A program made the position numbers and the translations under genes. From the NCBI GenBank assembly GCA_964651515.1, contig CAZYYB010000038.1:1-27302 (forward strand): DNA of 27,302 nt. Reading direction: 5' to 3'. The notes beneath the pieces are model-generated. The model worked only from the letters and a program-made list of their open reading frames with translations. It searched no databases and was not told the origin of the DNA. This DNA is from BOG-1184 sp964651515. GTDB lineage: Bacteria; Fibrobacterota; Chitinivibrionia; Chitinivibrionales; Chitinispirillaceae. Position 1 is the first letter of the stretch. Each line of letters starts with the position of its first letter. This document shows positions 24,029 through 27,302 of the stretch, in pieces.

Positions 24029-25435
24029 ATGAATGAATCCACCACCATTCCCGAACTCAGCCGCGCCCGCGTGCTCATCGTCGACGACGATACCGATATG
24101 GGGGGAATGATCGACGACATGCTGAAGGCGACGGTCGATACGGTGTGCGTGGCAACAAGCTGTTCCGAGGCGATGCGGCTCTGCGAAAAGGGTGCGTTCG
24201 ACGTCGCCATCGTGGATATCAACCTTCCCGACGGCAGCGGGCTCGATCTTATCCGCACCCTGCGGGAAGATCCCGCCGGGCTCTCCTTCATCATCATCTC
24301 CGGGGAGGCCGCGGCATCGACGGCCTACCGTCTGGAGCGGATGGGCATTCAGTCGCTGCTCACCAAACCGTTCAGCTCCACCCAGCTGAAGTTCTCGCTT
24401 GGCCGGGAGCTGGTACGCAGAAGGCGCAGCGAGAAGAGAGAGGGCAACGATGCCGAACCGAAGCCGCCCGCCCAACTCGTCGGAATCTCTCCCTATATGA
24501 AAGATCTGCGGCGCAAGGTCCGGGATCTGGCCGAGAGCTTACTGCCGGTGCTCATTCTCGGGCCGACCGGAACCGGCAAGGAGGTTATCGCCCAGGCGAT
24601 TCACGGCCGCTCATGCCGCGGGAAAAAAACGATGATGACGGTCAACAGTTCGGCCATTCCCGAGCATCTCGAGGAGTCGGAATTCTTCGGGTACGCACGG
24701 GGTGCGTTCACCGGCGCGGTGCAGGCAAAGGACGGCATCCTGAAATGCGCGGACGGCTCATCGCTCTTTCTCGATGAGGTGGGCGAGCTCTCGTTACGGA
24801 TGCAGGCCAAGCTTCTCCGCGTCCTCGACGGCAACGATTTCATGCGCGTCGGCGATACTGCGCCGCAAAGGTCCGATTTCCGGCTCATCAGCGCAACGAA
24901 CCGGCCTCTCGCCGAAATGATCCGGAGCGGCCTGTTCCGGGAGGACCTTTACTACCGGCTGCGGGCCGCACGCATCGTTACCCAGGCGCTCGTTAACCAT
25001 AAGGAAGACATTCCGCCGCTCACCGACCACTTTCTGCGCAGCTTCGGCATCGAACACGGCCGGGAGTTCCGGCTTCACGGGGATGCGCTGGATGTTCTCC
25101 TGCACTATGCCTGGCCCGGCAATATCAGGGAGCTCCGCAACACGGTCGCCGCGCTCTGCGGCACGGCCCTCGATACCGGTACCATCGAAAAACGCAATGT
25201 CCTCTGGGTGCTCTCGGAAGCGGTGTGCGACGGGACCGTGCCGGTGCGGCCGTTTGCCGAGGCAAAAATGGATTTTGAACGGGAATACTATCGCGGACTC
25301 CTGCTGCAATGCGGCGGCAATATCTCTTCCGCGGCGCGGGCCAGCGGTATCGAGCGCGCGTATTTCTCCAAAAGGGTCCGTGCACTCGGCCTCGAAAAAT
25401 CGCTCTTCCGGACCTGCACCTCCGCTGTGTCATAA
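24029..25435 (+). CDS. Sigma-54-dependent response regulator (NtrC family)
   Basis: This 468-residue protein starts at ATG 24029, preceded by GGGAGAG; a longer frame from 23906 would overlap hemerythrin 4 and is rejected. Its receiver (~12-125) has D63 in VAIVDINLPDG and KPF. The AAA+ domain (~150-380) has Walker A GPTGTGKE (~179-186), the sigma-54 contact loop GAFTGA (225-230), Walker B SLFLDEVGEL and arginine-finger region LFREDLYYRL. A Fis-type HTH is at ~425-460 (GNISSAARASGIERAYFSKR). It should activate sigma-54 promoters when phosphorylated, probably by the upstream MASE1 kinase. The only sigma-54 promoter recognised in the window lies 225 bases after its stop. Confidence 0.95.
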   Translation: MNESTTIPELSRARVLIVDDDTDMGGMIDDMLKATVDTVCVATSCSEAMRLCEKGAFDVAIVDINLPDGSGLDLIRTLREDPAGLSFIIISGEAAASTAYRLERMGIQSLLTKPFSSTQLKFSLGRELVRRRRSEKREGNDAEPKPPAQLVGISPYMKDLRRKVRDLAESLLPVLILGPTGTGKEVIAQAIHGRSCRGKKTMMTVNSSAIPEHLEESEFFGYARGAFTGAVQAKDGILKCADGSSLFLDEVGELSLRMQAKLLRVLDGNDFMRVGDTAPQRSDFRLISATNRPLAEMIRSGLFREDLYYRLRAARIVTQALVNHKEDIPPLTDHFLRSFGIEHGREFRLHGDALDVLLHYAWPGNIRELRNTVAALCGTALDTGTIEKRNVLWVLSEAVCDGTVPVRPFAEAKMDFEREYYRGLLLQCGGNISSAARASGIERAYFSKRVRALGLEKSLFRTCTSAVS

Positions 25436-25478
25436 AATACACACTCCGGCCCGGCCCCCCCCCCTCGTCTAATATATT

Positions 25479-25501
25479 GATTTTACGCATGATGTAAAAT
25501 C
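25479..25501. promoter_or_regulatory. 8-bp inverted repeat (operator-like or weak hairpin)
   Basis: GATTTTAC (25479-25486) and GTAAAATC (25494-25501) are perfectly inverted around a 7-base spacer. The site is AT-rich with no U-tract, so a protein-binding dyad is at least as likely as a terminator. A run of ten C (25455-25464) lies just upstream. Confidence 0.4.
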
Positions 25502-25565
25502 GCTTTCCGAAAAGCATTCTTGCCCGTGTAGTTTAATAAGCCTCCCCGGGCTTTACTCCTCCCGC

Positions 25566-25587
25566 TTGTGTGGTTTACTACACACAA
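25566..25587. promoter_or_regulatory. Putative upstream activating sequence (dyad) for the sigma-54 promoter
   Basis: TTGTGTG (25566-25572) and CACACAA (25581-25587) form a perfect 7-bp dyad with an 8-base spacer, extended outward by CCG/CGG with one bulged base. A related half-site, GTGTAGTTTAATA, occurs at 25526-25538. The dyad centre lies ~85 bases upstream of the -24 element, a usual distance for an NtrC-family enhancer site. Confidence 0.55.
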
Positions 25588-25629
25588 CGGGAAGACGCGG
25601 CCGTTGTACGTTGCCGGATTCCCCATACT

Positions 25630-25642
25630 TTTCAATGTGTTA
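25630..25642 (+). promoter_or_regulatory. IHF-like site between enhancer dyad and sigma-54 promoter
   Basis: TTTCAATGTGTTA matches the IHF consensus WATCAANNNNTTR at all but one defined position. It lies between the dyad and the -24/-12 element, where DNA bending would help looping. Confidence 0.4.
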
Positions 25643-25659
25643 CAATAGCCGGAGCGTCA

Positions 25660-25674
25660 TGGCATTGCTTTTGC
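25660..25674 (+). promoter_or_regulatory. Sigma-54 (-24/-12) promoter
   Basis: TGGCATTGCTTTTGC places GG (25661-25662) and GC (25673-25674) exactly ten bases apart, the required sigma-54 geometry, with TGGCA and TTTGC boxes. Transcription would start near 25686, leaving a ~40-base leader before the receiver-like gene at 25725. Confidence 0.75.
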
Positions 25675-25724
25675 ATTAGAAAGTTATCCCATCGGATCGT
25701 TCGTGATAAGAAAGAAGGCGGCCT

Positions 25725-26165
25725 ATGGCGAATACCGTGCTTATCGTGACCGGATGCAGGGAATGGGGCGCATCGCTCATCCGGTACTTTGAAAAAAGAG
25801 AGTTCACGGCAACCGGATGGTTTACCTATCCGGAGGCGGAAAGGGCTGCCGCGGCACGCCGGTTTTCCATCGCCATCATCGACTTTTTCATCGGGGCGGA
25901 GAGCGGCGGTGCACTATGCGATACCATCGCGGGGCGACAGACCGGCGAGACCTCGCTCATTATCGTGAGCGGCAGGCAGTCGGCCGCCATCGAGCGCGCC
26001 GTTCGCCGGCACTCCCCGGCATATTACTTTGTGAAACCATGCTCCTTTGAAAACCTCCATGCCGTCGCGCTCAGGATCTGCGGCGAACGGGAAAAGAAGG
26101 AGCTTCAGAAGAGGGCAGTGCGGGAAACGCCGCAGCATCGCGTCGGGGAAAAGCTACGCGGTTGA
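25725..26165 (+). CDS. Degenerate receiver-domain protein
   Basis: This 146-residue protein has the receiver fold pattern: LIVTG strand, IAIIDFFIG with D53, LIIVSGR and YFVKP with K104. The acidic Mg-binding pair normally after the first strand is replaced by VTGC. Phosphoacceptor, switch Ser and Lys remain, but metal-dependent phosphorylation may be impaired. The C-terminal tail is basic and charged. It is the first gene after the sigma-54 promoter and is followed 56 bases later by a CheA-like gene. It may be a pseudo-receiver that regulates by protein contact. Confidence 0.8.
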   Translation: MANTVLIVTGCREWGASLIRYFEKREFTATGWFTYPEAERAAAARRFSIAIIDFFIGAESGGALCDTIAGRQTGETSLIIVSGRQSAAIERAVRRHSPAYYFVKPCSFENLHAVALRICGEREKKELQKRAVRETPQHRVGEKLRG

Positions 26166-26221
26166 ACAGCGGTACGGCCTGGCGGGTACACGATCGGCCG
26201 TACCGGGGAAACCATACGAAT

Positions 26222-27302
26222 ATGTCCAGTCCTTATTCCATCATCGAATCGCGACTCTGCTCGCTTGCGGCGGGAATTCCCCTGCTGGATAAGACCGATC
26301 TGGCGCCGCTGAACGGCATTATGACCGGGCTCGACGCCCTGCCCGCCATGGCCGATCTCCCTCCCGCCTTCTGCTCGCAGATCCGGCACACCATTTCCCT
26401 CATCGAAAACATCATGCTCGGCGCGGTCGAGTTCGGCACCGGGTGCATGAGGTTGGGGCAGAGCTGCGAAAACATGATCAGAGCCGCCGCCGCATTGATC
26501 ATGAAAAAGGAACCGATGGATCCGGAAGAGATTTTCCCCCTGGAAGGGACGGAGGCGGGCGCGCCCCTTCCCGAAGAACAAGCCGGGCCGTACGCCGCGG
26601 AATCGGAAGGCGATGCACCGGCTGCGCGACCGTTCGAGGGAGACCCCTCCCTTCTCGTCGATTTCATTACCGAAGCGCGCGAGCACCTGCATACCGCCGA
26701 GCGGGTACTGCTTGAACTTGAGGTCACTCCGTCGGACAGGGAAGGAATCAATGCGGTCTTCCGGGCGTGGCATACGATCAAGGGCGTAGCGGGATTTATG
26801 AATCTGAAGGAGATCCAGGACCTTGCGCACGGCATGGAAAGCGCCATGGATCGGGTCCGCAGGGGCGAATGCACCCTCAACGCCGCAAATATCGATGTTC
26901 TGCTCGAATCGAACGACGGCCTCAAGGCCCTCATTAAAAATGTTGAAAAGGCAATTTCGGGCGACCCCTTCGCAGCGCCGGGCAACTATCGCGCCCTGCT
27001 CGATCGTCTGGTCTTGCTTGATGCGGCACGGGATTCCCACCCGGTCGCCATACCGGCGGAGCAGGAAAAAACAATCGGCGAACTGCTTGTCGAGCAGGGA
27101 GCGGTCACCCGGGCGTCGGTTGACTCTTCCCTTCTGGCCCAGGAACTGGGCGACACGCGGAAACTCGGGGAAATACTCATTGAAGACAATGGAATTCCGG
27201 CACGAGTCGTCGCGGAAGCGCTTGCCCGGCAAACGGCCGGCAAGAGTGCCGTCGAGGAGACCATCCGCGTGCCGGTCGGCCGCATCGACCAGATCGTGGA
27301 TA
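26222..27302 (+). CDS. cheA: Second CheA-like kinase, N-terminal part (runs off the window)
   Basis: An open frame from ATG 26222 continues past the right edge, showing 360 complete codons. Residues 1-~95 are a helical segment of unknown type, followed by an acidic linker. An Hpt domain (~143-245) has H184 in AWHTIKGVAGFMNL. Two tandem motifs follow (284-307 TIGELLVEQGAVTRASV...; 314-337 KLGEILIEDNGIPARVV...) resembling GspE-N/MshEN repeats. The visible end, IRVPVGRIDQIVD, is the usual beginning of CheA P3 dimerisation. GGGGAA lies ~11 bases before the ATG. It is probably transcribed from the sigma-54 promoter with the receiver-like gene. The kinase core is outside the window, so activity cannot be judged. 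Confidence 0.85.
   Translation, partial: MSSPYSIIESRLCSLAAGIPLLDKTDLAPLNGIMTGLDALPAMADLPPAFCSQIRHTISLIENIMLGAVEFGTGCMRLGQSCENMIRAAAALIMKKEPMDPEEIFPLEGTEAGAPLPEEQAGPYAAESEGDAPAARPFEGDPSLLVDFITEAREHLHTAERVLLELEVTPSDREGINAVFRAWHTIKGVAGFMNLKEIQDLAHGMESAMDRVRRGECTLNAANIDVLLESNDGLKALIKNVEKAISGDPFAAPGNYRALLDRLVLLDAARDSHPVAIPAEQEKTIGELLVEQGAVTRASVDSSLLAQELGDTRKLGEILIEDNGIPARVVAEALARQTAGKSAVEETIRVPVGRIDQIVD

Overview
The window looks like chromosome from a GC-rich (roughly 60% by eye), Gram-negative, sensor-rich bacterium that uses sigma-54 and probably lives at shifting oxygen levels. Evidence: a YihY-type inner-membrane protein, an NtrC-family activator with an intact GAFTGA loop, a sigma-54 promoter, two CheA-type kinases, two chemoreceptors, two large hybrid histidine kinases and four stand-alone bacteriohemerythrins. 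The style resembles Desulfobacterota or Spirochaetota, but nothing here fixes the phylum. No tRNA, rRNA, insertion sequence, phage gene or CRISPR array was seen.

Layout. (1) 1-3563: a two-gene minus-strand unit, a YihY/BrkB membrane protein (2036-3373) and a protein resembling the D-apionate lactonase family (175-2022). It is bracketed by two copies of a ~100-bp repeat in opposite orientation. (2) 3564-3854: a leader with a sigma-70-like promoter and two overlapping perfect inverted repeats. (3) 3855-18342: a plus-strand chemosensory operon of ten tightly spaced genes, with neighbours translationally coupled at cheW-cheB-cheR. In order: receiver-PP2C phosphatase, STAS protein, CheA with a C-terminal receiver, MCP, hemerythrin, MCP with a CZB domain, hemerythrin, CheW, CheB, CheR, then a hybrid kinase ending in Hpt. 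(4) 18364-18902: a separately promoted third hemerythrin that lacks one usual iron-ligand histidine. (5) 19215-25435: a MASE1-PAS-GAF-PAS hybrid kinase, then a promoter, a fourth hemerythrin and an NtrC-type regulator. (6) 25436-27302: an upstream activating dyad, an IHF-like site and a sigma-54 promoter. These precede a degenerate receiver and a second CheA-like gene that runs off the right edge and carries tandem MshEN-like motifs.

Working model (inference). Every signalling block is paired with a small diiron hemerythrin: MCP-Bhr, MCP-Bhr, hybrid kinase-Bhr, hybrid kinase-Bhr-NtrC. The region may be an oxygen- or redox-responsive network in which free hemerythrins feed membrane sensors. 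The first system includes a phosphatase/STAS partner-switch pair and no CheY, so its output may not be only flagellar. The second CheA appears to be under sigma-54 control, possibly by the adjacent NtrC-family protein.
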